Shown: positions 1 through 6,967, counted from the stretch's first letter. The stretch: 14,277 bases of DNA from Acidimicrobiia bacterium (GCA_031177445.1 JAPSGP010000038.1:1-14277), one strand, 5' to 3'. Program-made: numbers and translations. Notes: generated by a model not told the origin, from the letters alone.

Positions 1-542
1 GCGCCGACATGCTGAGCGGCGACCAGACGGTCTGGGCGGCGTATCAACCGGCGTACGCACGGGCTTGCGGCGCGCCCGACGACCGGCTGGAAGAGATCGC
101 CGCGGCGGTGTTCGCAGAGTTCCAGACCGGCGGGGTGTGGTCACGGATCGTGCCCGGCTCCGTCGACGCGTTGCGCGAGCTCGCCGCCACCGGCGTGAAG
201 CTCGCAGTCGTGTCGAACGCCGACGGGACCGTCGAGGCCCAGCTCCGCGACGACGGTGTGTGCCAGATCGGCCCCGGCCCCGGCGTGCCGGTCCACGCGG
301 TCCTCGACTCTTCGGTCGTCGGCGTGTCGAAGCCGGATCCACGCATCTTCAAGCTCGCGCTCGAGCAGCTCGACGTGTCGCCCGAGCACGCGCTCCACGT
401 CGGCGACATCGTCGCTGCCGACGTCGACGGCGCACTCGCGGCCGGCATCACCCCCGTCCTCATGGACCCGTACGACCTGCATACGGAGCTCGACGTCCGG
501 CGCGTGCGTTCACTGCGCGACGTCGTCGAGCTGGTGGTGTGA
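1..542 (+). CDS. HAD-family hydrolase, 5'-truncated by window edge
   Basis: This is the C-terminal part of a haloacid-dehalogenase-like hydrolase, a family that removes phosphate or halide from small molecules through an aspartyl intermediate. The frame is open to the left edge (from base 3), so the true start and the DxDxT nucleophile motif lie outside the window. The ATG at base 9 is probably internal. Visible motifs in order are VVSNADG (motif II Ser), VSKPDPRIF (motif III Lys) and HVGDIVAADVDGALAAG (motif IV acidic pair), which also positions the substrate loop of a subfamily IA enzyme. The gene ends in TGA at 540-542, only 7 bases from the stop of the convergent thiolase gene, and no terminator hairpin is apparent. 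The substrate cannot be predicted. The family call is firm. Confidence 0.88.
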   Translation, partial: ADMLSGDQTVWAAYQPAYARACGAPDDRLEEIAAAVFAEFQTGGVWSRIVPGSVDALRELAATGVKLAVVSNADGTVEAQLRDDGVCQIGPGPGVPVHAVLDSSVVGVSKPDPRIFKLALEQLDVSPEHALHVGDIVAADVDGALAAGITPVLMDPYDLHTELDVRRVRSLRDVVELVV

Positions 543-549
543 CCAAGCG

Positions 550-1707
550 CTACGGCTTGTCCGAGCCCACCACCCACATCGCGAAGAACTGTGAGCCGCC
601 GCCGTACGCGTGGCCGAGGGCGCGGCGGGCGCCGTCGACCTGGTAGTCGCCGGCCTCGCCGCGCACCTGCTGCGCGGCTTCGGCGAAGCGGATGAGGCCC
701 GACGCGCCGATCGGGTTCGACGACAGCACACCGCCCGACGGGTTCCAGGGGATGTCGCCGTCAAAGGCCGTGGCGCCGGACTCGGTGAGCTTCCAGCCAT
801 CCCCATCGGCACAGAACCCGAGGTTCTCGAGCCACATCGGCTCGTACCAGCTGAACGGCACGTAGACCTCGGCACAGTCGAGGTCGCGCCGCGGGTCGGT
901 GACGCCCGCCTGCCGGAACACGTCGGCGGCACAGTCCTTGCCCGCCTGCGGGTTGACCTGGTCACGCCCGGCGAACATCGTCGGCTCGCTGCGCATCGCG
1001 GTCCCGTGGATCCACGCCGGCCGTCTCGGCACCTTCGCCGCGGTCGCTTCGTTCCCGAGCACGATCGCGCACGCGCCGTCCGACGACGGGCACGTCTCCA
1101 GGTACCGGAGCGGCTCCCACAGCATCGGCGACTCCTCGACCATCTTCATGTCGATGTCGTGGAGGTGGAGGTGTGCGTTCGGGTTGCGGAGGGCATTCTT
1201 GCGGTCCTTGACCGCGACGAGCATCCCGATGTGGTCGGGCGCGCCCGACCGTCGCATGTAGCCGCGGATGAGCGGGGCGAAGTAGCCGCCGGCGCCGGCG
1301 ACGAGCGGGGCCGAGAACGGCTGGCTTACTGTCAGTGCCCACATGGCGTCGCTCTCCGACTGCTTCTCGAACGCGGCCACCAACACCCGCTCGTGGATCC
1401 CCGCCTGCACCAAGCCGGTCGCAACCAGCGCGGTCGAGCCGCCGACGCTGCCCGCGGTATGCACCCGCATCATCGGCTTGCCCACCGCCCCCAATGCGTC
1501 GGCGAGGTAGAGCTCGGGCATCACCACGCCCTCGAACATGTCCGGCGCCTTGCCGATCACGACTGCGTCGACGTCGGACCAGTCCATCTCGGCGTCGTCG
1601 AGCGCCTTCCGCGCCGCCTCGCGCACGAGCCCGGCGATCGACACGTCGGTGCGCGCCGACTTGTGCTTCGTCTGGCCGACACCGACGACCGCGCAGCGTT
1701 CGCTCAT
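550..1707 (-). CDS. Thiolase-fold protein lacking catalytic Cys (Ltp3-like, SCP2-thiolase/lipid-transfer family)
   Basis: This 385-residue protein has the full length of the Ltp branch of the thiolase superfamily. It starts at an ATG preceded by GGGGGAG at suitable spacing, 3 bases after the stop of the upstream thiolase-like gene. In the segment VHTAGSVGGSTAL (82-94), Ser87 sits where thiolases carry the nucleophilic Cys. The C-terminal GHP motif is replaced by WNPSGGVLSSNP (321-332), and the second catalytic Cys region reads HAYGGG (366-371). A classical thiolysis reaction is therefore unlikely. Its DUF35 neighbours suggest a retro-aldolase like Ltp2-ChsH2, in which tyrosines replace the cysteines; Tyr282 (AEVYVPF) and Tyr368 are candidates. 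Length and gene order match my recollection of ltp3 (Rv3523, cholesterol locus). The substrate is probably a steroid side-chain CoA thioester, which is inference. Confidence 0.88.
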   Translation of the reverse strand: MSERCAVVGVGQTKHKSARTDVSIAGLVREAARKALDDAEMDWSDVDAVVIGKAPDMFEGVVMPELYLADALGAVGKPMMRVHTAGSVGGSTALVATGLVQAGIHERVLVAAFEKQSESDAMWALTVSQPFSAPLVAGAGGYFAPLIRGYMRRSGAPDHIGMLVAVKDRKNALRNPNAHLHLHDIDMKMVEESPMLWEPLRYLETCPSSDGACAIVLGNEATAAKVPRRPAWIHGTAMRSEPTMFAGRDQVNPQAGKDCAADVFRQAGVTDPRRDLDCAEVYVPFSWYEPMWLENLGFCADGDGWKLTESGATAFDGDIPWNPSGGVLSSNPIGASGLIRFAEAAQQVRGEAGDYQVDGARRALGHAYGGGSQFFAMWVVGSDKP

Positions 1708-1710
1708 CGC

Positions 1711-2766
1711 CTACTCCCCCTCGAGCACAGCGACGAGGTTGTGCTGCAGGCACGGTCCCGACGACGCGTGGGCGACGGCGCGATCGCCACCCCCCGCGCT
1801 GATTCGGCTCGCGGCCTCGCCGATGCGGATGAGGCCGGTCGCCATCACCGGGTTCGCGGCCAGCGGCCCGCCCGACGGGTTCACGGTCGCGGAGTCGTCG
1901 AGCCCGAGGGCGTCGCGCACGATCAGCTCCTCGTGGCTGAACTGCGCGTGCATCTCCGCGAGATCGACCTTGTCGTCGGCGGCGCCGGCACGGCCGGCGG
2001 CGAGCGCGGTCGACCGAGACGTCGCGAGGTCGCGCACCCCGATCGAGTGCGCCTCGATGCGGTGGTCGATGCCGCGGATCCAGGCCGGACGTTCGCTGAT
2101 CGCCCGCGCGCGATCGGCGGTCGCCAGGATCACGACCGCGGCGCCGTCGGTGATCGGTGGGCAGTCAGACGTGCGCAGCGGGGCGATCGTCGTCTGCTCC
2201 TTGAGCAAGGCGTCGGCAGTCGTGGTCCCGGCGACGATCGCGTTCGGGTTCGACGCCGCGGCGGCGCGGCTCCGCACCACGACCTCGGCCAGGTCGCGCT
2301 CGGTCTTGCCGGTGGCGTCGAGGTAGGCGCGCGCCTGAAGCGCTGCCATCGACACCATGTCGGGCCACAGCGGCTCGAGGTAGTACGGGTCGAGTTGCAG
2401 CGTCATGATTTCGTGCAGATCGCCGAGCGACGACTTGCCGAAGCCGTAGACGAGGGCGGTGTCGACGTCGCCATGCTGCAGCCGGACCCAGGCCTCGTAC
2501 AGCGCCCAGGCGGCGTCCTGTTCCACGTGGCTCTCGCGGATCGGCGGCCACGCGCCGATGGCGTCGAGCGCGGTCACGAACGAGAACGGCACGCCGAGGA
2601 GGTAGTCGCAGCTCCCGGAGCACACGAACCCGATCTCCTCGCGTTCGAGCCCGGCCTGCTCGAGTGCCTCTGCGACCACCGGCATGAGCATCTCGACCTC
2701 GTTGCGGTTGGGATCCGCAGCGACGTGCTTCGACTGAGCGAACGCCACGACCGCGACGTCGGTCAT
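1711..2766 (-). CDS. Thiolase-fold protein, degenerate active site (Ltp4-like)
   Basis: This is a 351-residue SCP2-thiolase/lipid-transfer-like protein. The ATG overlaps the TGA of the preceding DUF35 gene (ATGA) and has an AAGGA Shine-Dalgarno six bases upstream, so translation is coupled. The nucleophile-loop region (SHVEQDAAWALYEA, 79-92) contains no cysteine. The C-terminal motif is VNPSGGPLAANP (295-306) in place of NxxGGxxxxGHP, and the last catalytic loop reads VAHASSGPCL (331-340). With both usual catalytic positions lost, it may form the non-catalytic half of a heterodimer with the downstream thiolase-like protein or act with DUF35 partners. Length and order match ltp4 (Rv3522) as I recall it. 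It is clearly thiolase superfamily, but its own activity is unknown. Confidence 0.88.
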   Translation of the reverse strand: MTDVAVVAFAQSKHVAADPNRNEVEMLMPVVAEALEQAGLEREEIGFVCSGSCDYLLGVPFSFVTALDAIGAWPPIRESHVEQDAAWALYEAWVRLQHGDVDTALVYGFGKSSLGDLHEIMTLQLDPYYLEPLWPDMVSMAALQARAYLDATGKTERDLAEVVVRSRAAAASNPNAIVAGTTTADALLKEQTTIAPLRTSDCPPITDGAAVVILATADRARAISERPAWIRGIDHRIEAHSIGVRDLATSRSTALAAGRAGAADDKVDLAEMHAQFSHEELIVRDALGLDDSATVNPSGGPLAANPVMATGLIRIGEAASRISAGGGDRAVAHASSGPCLQHNLVAVLEGE

Positions 2767-3281
2767 ATGTAGTCCTTGTAGGCGTCGTAGTCGGCGTCGG
2801 GCTCACCGGTCGGCTCCCACCACTTGATGTTGCCGAGGTTGTACGTCCACTCCTCGCGCGGGGCCCACTCGGCGCGCACCCGCAACCCCATCCGGACCTC
2901 GCGCGCGGGCATTCCCGCGATCAGCCCGAACAGCGCGGTGTCGGCACCGTCGAGCAACACCTGCGCGCACACGTACGGCACCTCGGGCGCCAGGTCCGAG
3001 AACGGGATGTTCACGACACAGAACGTCGTGACCGTGCCCCGGTCGGGAAGCTCGACCTCCTCCTCGGTCGGAACCCCGTGGATCGGGCACGACCCCCGCG
3101 GCGGCATGTACACCTTCGAGCACACCGGGCACTTCTGGCCGAGCAGCTTGCCCTCGGCCACCCCGCGGAGGAACCGCGACTGCGCGGTGCCCGCCCCGAT
3201 GCGGTACTCGAGCCGGATCGGCGCGTGCATCTTCGTGACCGGCCCGTCCTCGTTCAGGTCCTCGATCGCGCGCCCGCTCAT
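2763..3281 (-). CDS. Zinc-ribbon plus OB-fold protein (DUF35 family), probable partner of the thiolase-like proteins
   Basis: This 172-residue protein begins at an ATG (MSGRAIEDL) overlapping the stop of the upstream DUF35 gene as ATGA; the open frame extends further upstream but only antisense to real coding. An N-terminal helix (about 35-48, SRFLRGVAEGKLLGQ) leads into a zinc ribbon with CPVC (51-54) and CPIH (65-68). An OB-fold follows from about residue 80 (RGTVTTFCVVNIPF). DUF35 proteins act as obligate partners of thiolase-fold enzymes; the ChsH2 DUF35 domain binds Ltp2 to form the steroid side-chain aldolase. Here the partner is presumably one or both of the two downstream thiolase-like gene products. 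The tail rich in Asp and Tyr (DADYDAYKDYI) is unusual but in frame. Confidence 0.9.
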   Translation of the reverse strand: MSGRAIEDLNEDGPVTKMHAPIRLEYRIGAGTAQSRFLRGVAEGKLLGQKCPVCSKVYMPPRGSCPIHGVPTEEEVELPDRGTVTTFCVVNIPFSDLAPEVPYVCAQVLLDGADTALFGLIAGMPAREVRMGLRVRAEWAPREEWTYNLGNIKWWEPTGEPDADYDAYKDYI

Positions 3282-3742
3282 GCCGGCTCGAAGCACTCGA
3301 TGTCGGTGATGTGGCCCACCCGCTCGGCACGCCAGCGGGGACGGACCCGCATGCCGGTGTGCACGGCGTCCTCGGTGCCGGCGTCGAGCGCATGGAGCAT
3401 GCCGGTGTCGGCGCCGTCGAGCCGGATGAGCGCCCACGCGAACGGGCGGTCAAGCGGGTGCTTCGGGCGCGGCTCGCGCACCCACGCCCAGGTCGTCACC
3501 ACCCCCTCGGGGCCGACTGGCACGAAGTCCTCCGGGCGCTCGCCCACGGCCGCGCTCGTCTCGGGGTCGTACTCCGCCGGCGGGACCAGCACCCGCCCGG
3601 CTGGCGTCCGCACGCCGACGAGCTGCTGGTCGCGCAGGCCGGTCAGGAACCGCCCGACCACCGGCCCGACCGAGCGCTTGTACCCGCCGGGGAACTCGAG
3701 CACGTGCTCGTCGATCAGCGTCTCGCCCGCACCGTCCCCCAC
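3278..3742 (-). CDS. OB-fold protein (DUF35 family) without zinc ligands
   Basis: This is the first gene of the minus-strand operon. No ATG lies in a sensible place. The GTG at 3742 gives 154 residues (VGDGAGETLIDEHVLEF) and places the start just downstream of a KstR-like palindrome. The next in-frame start upstream would require translating through both palindromes. The N-terminal helix (KRSVGPVVGRFLTGLRDQQLVG) and the OB-fold (GVVTTWAWVREP onward) match DUF35, but the ribbon reads GVRTPAGRVLVPPAEYDP with no Cys at the zinc positions. It is therefore a degenerate partner of the zinc-bearing DUF35 protein encoded next, and the two may pair. No clear Shine-Dalgarno is seen before the GTG, so a leaderless message is possible. 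The start is uncertain; the family is reasonably sure. Confidence 0.8.
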   Translation of the reverse strand: MGDGAGETLIDEHVLEFPGGYKRSVGPVVGRFLTGLRDQQLVGVRTPAGRVLVPPAEYDPETSAAVGERPEDFVPVGPEGVVTTWAWVREPRPKHPLDRPFAWALIRLDGADTGMLHALDAGTEDAVHTGMRVRPRWRAERVGHITDIECFEPA

Positions 3743-3751
3743 GGGCGGCAG

Positions 3752-3765
3752 TAGAACACGTTCTC
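3752..3765. promoter_or_regulatory. KstR-like operator 1, near the DUF35 start
   Basis: The sequence TAGAACACGTTCTC contains an AGAAC/GTTCT inverted repeat with a 2-base centre. This fits 13 of 14 positions of the published KstR-type pattern TnnAACnnGTTnnA, with only the final A replaced by C. It lies 10 bases upstream of the proposed GTG start of the minus-strand operon, a good place to block transcription. KstR is the TetR-family repressor of cholesterol-catabolic genes in mycobacteria and rhodococci. No regulator gene is in the window. Confidence 0.7.
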
Positions 3766-3843
3766 GTTTCGCGAGGCAAGGCCCCCGGCTCGCGGTTCGG
3801 CCGCGCCCTCGCCACCCCCACGGGCCGGAAATCCCGCGTTGTT

Positions 3844-3849
3844 TAGAAT
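3844..3849 (+). promoter_or_regulatory. Possible -10 element for the EchA19-like operon
   Basis: TAGAAT differs from TATAAT at one base and lies 35 bases before the ATG at 3885, with no recognisable -35 hexamer at the expected distance. Overlap with the palindrome would allow direct repression by a KstR-type protein. This is inference from position only. Confidence 0.4.
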
Positions 3850-3857
3850 CGGTTCTA
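3844..3857. promoter_or_regulatory. KstR-like operator 2, upstream of the enoyl-CoA hydratase
   Basis: TAGAATCGGTTCTA sits inside a longer perfect-arm palindrome at 3843-3858 (TTAGAA, TCGG, TTCTAA). It matches TnnAACnnGTTnnA except for one C-to-T change. It lies 27 bases upstream of the ATG at 3885 in an otherwise GC-rich stretch, so the AT-rich palindrome stands out. Its left arm overlaps a good -10-like hexamer for the plus-strand gene. Confidence 0.7.
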
Positions 3858-3884
3858 ATTTTCACGACACCTCCGGGAGCGCCC

Positions 3885-4697
3885 ATGTCGGAACTGCTCG
3901 AGGTCAGCACGCAGCACTGCCGCGTCGAGCGAGACGGACCGGTGGTGACGCTCACCATGGACCGGCCCGAGGCTCGCAACGCGTTGAGCCCGGACATGCT
4001 CGTCGGGCTGGCCGACGGCTTCGACTACATCGATGCGACGCCCGACGTCCGGGTCGCGATCCTCACCGGCGCCGGGGGCCACTTCTCCGCCGGCGCCGAC
4101 CTCAAGGCCATGGCGAAGCCGTCCGAGGACGAACGCGTTCGTACCCGCATGACCGACTCACCGGGCATCCACTGGAAGGCGCTGCTCCGCGACTACCGCC
4201 TCAGCAAGCCGCTGATCGCCGCGGTCGAGGGCTATGCGGTCGCCGGGGGCACCGAGATGCTGCAAGGCACCGACATCCGCATCGGGGCCGAGACCGCGAT
4301 CTTCGGAGTATGGGAAGCCAGGCGCGGCCTCTTCCCGCTGGGCGGTTCGGCGGTGCGCCTCCCCCGCCAGATCCCTTACACCCGCGCCATGGACATCCTC
4401 CTCACCGCCCGCCCGGTCACCGCCCACGAGGCGCTCGAGCTCGGCCTGATCAGCCGGGTCGTGCCCGAGGGGCACGCGCTGACAGTGGCCCGCGCGGTCG
4501 CCGATCAAGTGGCACAGAACGGCCCGCTGTCGTGCATGGGAATCCTGCGCGCCTGGCGCGAGGCCGAGTGCGTTCCCGACTCCGAGGCGATGCAGATCCA
4601 GGACAAGATCGGCTGGGAGGTCTTCGCCAGCGAGGACGCGCAGGAGGGCCCGCGCGCGTTCGCCGAGAAGCGCAAGCCCGTGTTCCGAGGGAAGTAG
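3885..4697 (+). CDS. echA19: Enoyl-CoA hydratase, EchA19-like (crotonase family)
   Basis: This 270-residue crotonase hydrates 2-enoyl-CoA thioesters during beta-oxidation. The ATG has GGGAG five bases upstream. Both catalytic glutamates of hydratases are present: Glu124 in AGGTEMLQGTD and Glu144 in FGVWEARRGLFPLGG. The oxyanion-hole segments are HFSAGADLKA (66-75) and GYAVAGG (116-122). Stretches such as GGSAVRLPRQIPYT (153-166) and the C-terminal EGPRAFAEKR (254-263) closely match what I recall of M. tuberculosis EchA19 (Rv3516), which acts on steroid side-chain enoyl-CoAs. The position opposite a DUF35/Ltp operon, with KstR-like palindromes between, supports that role. It starts a plus-strand operon and overlaps the next gene by one base. 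An undistinguished crotonase remains possible, but the identity looks good. Confidence 0.93.
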   Translation: MSELLEVSTQHCRVERDGPVVTLTMDRPEARNALSPDMLVGLADGFDYIDATPDVRVAILTGAGGHFSAGADLKAMAKPSEDERVRTRMTDSPGIHWKALLRDYRLSKPLIAAVEGYAVAGGTEMLQGTDIRIGAETAIFGVWEARRGLFPLGGSAVRLPRQIPYTRAMDILLTARPVTAHEALELGLISRVVPEGHALTVARAVADQVAQNGPLSCMGILRAWREAECVPDSEAMQIQDKIGWEVFASEDAQEGPRAFAEKRKPVFRGK

Positions 4698-5401
4698 TGC
4701 CAGGCCACGTGCAGCGCCGGGAACCGCCGGCGTACCGGCAGTCCGAAGCGATCACGACGCCGGAGCGGGTCCGCCTCGCCGAGGCAGTCCGTCACCTCAT
4801 CGACGCCGCCCTCACTGCCGACGACGCGACGCCCGACGAGCTCGCGCTCGCGGCCGAGGCCGCGGAGCGTATCGCCGCGTCGCTCCACCCGCGCGGTGAG
4901 CTCGGCAATCGGCCCGACGGCGTGCGTTCCCGAGTCGAAGAGGACCACGCCGACTACCTGGCCCGCAGTCCGCTCGTCGGCAAGATCAGCCCGGTCGCCC
5001 CACCGATCGAGTACGAGTACCGCGACGGGCGCCTGTTCGCCGGCGGCGTCTTCCACGCCGCGTACGAAGGACCGCCGGGGTACGTCCACGGCGGCTGGAT
5101 CGCGCTGGCGTTCGACGAGGTGCTCGGCATGACCAACATCGCCAGCGGCCATCCCGGCATGACCGGACGGCTCAGCGTCCGGTACCGGCGGCCGACGCCG
5201 TTGCACACCAAGGTCGCGTTCGAGGGCTGGACCGAGCAGGTCGACGGGCGCCGCATTGTCACTCGGGGCACCCTCACGGTCGACGGCGTCGTCACCGCCG
5301 AGGCCGAAGGGCTGTTCGTCATGATCGACCGGGAGATGGCGCTCGAGTACTTCGGCGAGCGCGCCTACGAGCGCCGGCAGGTGGTCGACCCGCTGCCGTA
5401 G
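4697..5401 (+). CDS. PaaI-type hotdog-fold thioesterase
   Basis: This 234-residue protein starts at GTG, whose G is the last base of the preceding TAG stop (TAGTG). A GAGGGAAG Shine-Dalgarno lies inside the hydratase gene, so the two are probably co-translated. The first 90 residues are helical and not recognised. From about residue 105 a hotdog domain follows with the hallmark GYVHGGWIALAFDEVLG (128-144): His131-Gly-Gly and the acidic Asp140-Glu141 on the central helix. It then continues into the sheet (GRLSVRYRRPTPLHTKV). Such proteins hydrolyse acyl-CoA thioesters, here perhaps releasing CoA from blocked side-chain intermediates. The specific substrate is unknown. Confidence in the fold is high. 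Confidence 0.88.
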   Translation: MPGHVQRREPPAYRQSEAITTPERVRLAEAVRHLIDAALTADDATPDELALAAEAAERIAASLHPRGELGNRPDGVRSRVEEDHADYLARSPLVGKISPVAPPIEYEYRDGRLFAGGVFHAAYEGPPGYVHGGWIALAFDEVLGMTNIASGHPGMTGRLSVRYRRPTPLHTKVAFEGWTEQVDGRRIVTRGTLTVDGVVTAEAEGLFVMIDREMALEYFGERAYERRQVVDPLP

Positions 5402-5411
5402 CGTGCTCGGC

Positions 5412-6656
5412 ATGTCGCTCCCCGAACATGGATTGTCGGCGGTAGAGATCCTCGACGAGCTCGACGCGCTGAAGGCGAACGACGCCGACTGGGGGTCGGG
5501 ACGCTGTTTCAGCTATGTGTACAGCGCCGGCGACGAGGTGCGCGAGATCGCGCGCGCCGCGAGCTCTCTTTATCTCTCCGAGAACGCGCTGAACACGCAC
5601 GCGTTCCCGAGCCTGGGGCGGCTGCAGTCGGACGTCGTGCGGATGGTCGCCGACCTCGTGCACGGAGACGAGGCTGCGGCCGGGTTCATGACCTCGGGTG
5701 GCACGGAGAGCATCCTGTGCGTCGTCAAGGCGGCGCGTGAGCGGGCGAAGCGTGAACGCGGGATCACCGAGCCCGAGATGGTGTTGCCCGAGAGCGCGCA
5801 CGCGGCATTCCACAAGGGCGCGCACTACTTCGGCGTCAAGACCGTCACGGTGCCGGTGCGAGACGACTACGCCGCCGACGTCGACGCGATGGCGGCGGCG
5901 GTGACCGATCACACCGCGCTCGTCGTCGGCTCGGCGCCGCAGTACCCGCAGGGTGTCCTCGATCCGATCACAGAGCTCGCCGCGCTCGCCGCCGACACCG
6001 GCGCGAGCTTCCACGCCGACGCCTGCATGGGCGGGATGGTGCTCCCGTTCCTCGAGCGACTCGGCCGCGCGCTCCCGCCCTGGGACTTCCGGGTCGACGG
6101 CGTCACGTCGATCTCGGTCGACCTCCACAAGCTCGGCTACACGCCGAAGGGCGCGTCGGTCGTCCTGTACCGCAGCAAGGAGCTGCGCCGAGACCAGACC
6201 TTCACCTTCGACGGCTGGCTCGGCGGGATGTACGCGTCGTCCGGCCTGGCCGGCACGAAGCCGGGCGCCCCGATCGCGGCCGCCTGGGCCGTCCTCCACT
6301 ACCTCGGCGAGGACGGATACCTCCGCCTGACCCGAGAAGCCGTCGATGCCGCCCGGAAGCTGATCGACGGGGTGCGATCCGTCGACGGGCTACGGGTCCT
6401 GGGCAAACCCGTCGCCCACGTCGCCGCCATCGCCGCCGACGGTGACGCGATCGATGTCTTCGCACTCGGTGACGCGCTCCAGGGACGCGGGTGGTTCCTC
6501 GACCGTCAGCGCCCGCCCGACAGCCTCCATGCCACCGTCAGCGCCGGCAACGCACCGATGATCGACGCCTTCCTCACCGACCTCGCCGCGTGCGCCGGCA
6601 TCGCCCGCGCCACACGGGCGGCCGACCGCGGCACCGAGTACGCCACGCTCGAATAG
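5412..6656 (+). CDS. PLP-dependent lyase/decarboxylase, sphingosine-1-phosphate-lyase-like
   Basis: This 414-residue fold-type I PLP enzyme starts at the ATG of MSLPEHGLS; a GTG three codons earlier (5403) is the alternative, and neither has a strong Shine-Dalgarno. Group II decarboxylase motifs are clear: TSGGTES (94-100, phosphate cup), FHADACMGG (200-208, with the Asp pairing to the pyridine nitrogen) and SVDLHKLGYTPKG (235-247, with Lys240 as Schiff-base lysine). These strings and the later GGMYASSGLAGTKPG are characteristic of the sphingosine-1-phosphate lyase branch rather than glutamate decarboxylase. No membrane anchor precedes the domain, as is usual in bacteria. Only 10 bases separate it from the thioesterase gene, so it probably belongs to the same operon. 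Whether it cleaves a phospho-sphingoid base, decarboxylates an amino acid or serves side-chain catabolism cannot be told. Confidence 0.88.
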   Translation: MSLPEHGLSAVEILDELDALKANDADWGSGRCFSYVYSAGDEVREIARAASSLYLSENALNTHAFPSLGRLQSDVVRMVADLVHGDEAAAGFMTSGGTESILCVVKAARERAKRERGITEPEMVLPESAHAAFHKGAHYFGVKTVTVPVRDDYAADVDAMAAAVTDHTALVVGSAPQYPQGVLDPITELAALAADTGASFHADACMGGMVLPFLERLGRALPPWDFRVDGVTSISVDLHKLGYTPKGASVVLYRSKELRRDQTFTFDGWLGGMYASSGLAGTKPGAPIAAAWAVLHYLGEDGYLRLTREAVDAARKLIDGVRSVDGLRVLGKPVAHVAAIAADGDAIDVFALGDALQGRGWFLDRQRPPDSLHATVSAGNAPMIDAFLTDLAACAGIARATRAADRGTEYATLE

Positions 6657-6753
6657 AAGGGGCGCGTGGCGGTCGCCATCGCCCGAGATCGAGTGATCCG
6701 GCTTGTGCGCTGCGCAGAATGGTCCGCGTCAGCGCGTTCTCCGGGGAGGGATC

Positions 6754-6967
6754 ATGTCCGCAGCCGACGAGGCGGTCGTCCGCCGCTTCTACGAGACGCA
6801 CAAGACGTTCCGCGGCACGCACGCGGCCCCTTCCTGAGCATCGGCCGACCGGTCGGGAGGTCGCGTTCGACGTCATCGACATCGTGCGGATCGGCGACGG
6901 GAAGCTCCGAGAGCACTGGAACGTCGTGGATGCGTTCGGCCTGATGCAGCAACTCGGCGCGGCCTAG
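6754..6967 (+). pseudogene. SnoaL-like (ester cyclase/NTF2-fold) pseudogene with internal deletion and frame slips
   Basis: A strong Shine-Dalgarno (GGGGAGGG) precedes an ATG giving MSAADEAVVRRFYETHKTF, a typical SnoaL-like N-terminus. The reading frame then stops at about residue 27. The typical SnoaL C-terminus continues in other frames: GPFLSIG in one, then GREVAFDVIDIVRIGDGK and LREHWNVVDAFGLMQQLG in another, up to TAG at 6965-6967. The middle of the domain (roughly 60-70 residues, holding most of the usual active-site cavity) is missing. The two frame changes each look like loss of one base, one in a G run (near 6827) and one in a C run (near 6849). It overlaps the convergent oxidoreductase by three bases. 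I read it as a dead remnant; sequencing error could explain the slips but not the deletion. Confidence 0.8.

Noticed and set aside
543..549. Terminator between the convergent HAD and thiolase-like genes
   Set aside because: Only 7 bases separate the stops and I see no stem-loop followed by a T run on either strand.
610..2772. 720-codon open frame on the plus strand opposite both thiolase-like genes
   Set aside because: It is the mirror of two clear minus-strand genes; the product is Arg/His/Val-rich with no family motif. Long antisense frames are expected at this GC content.
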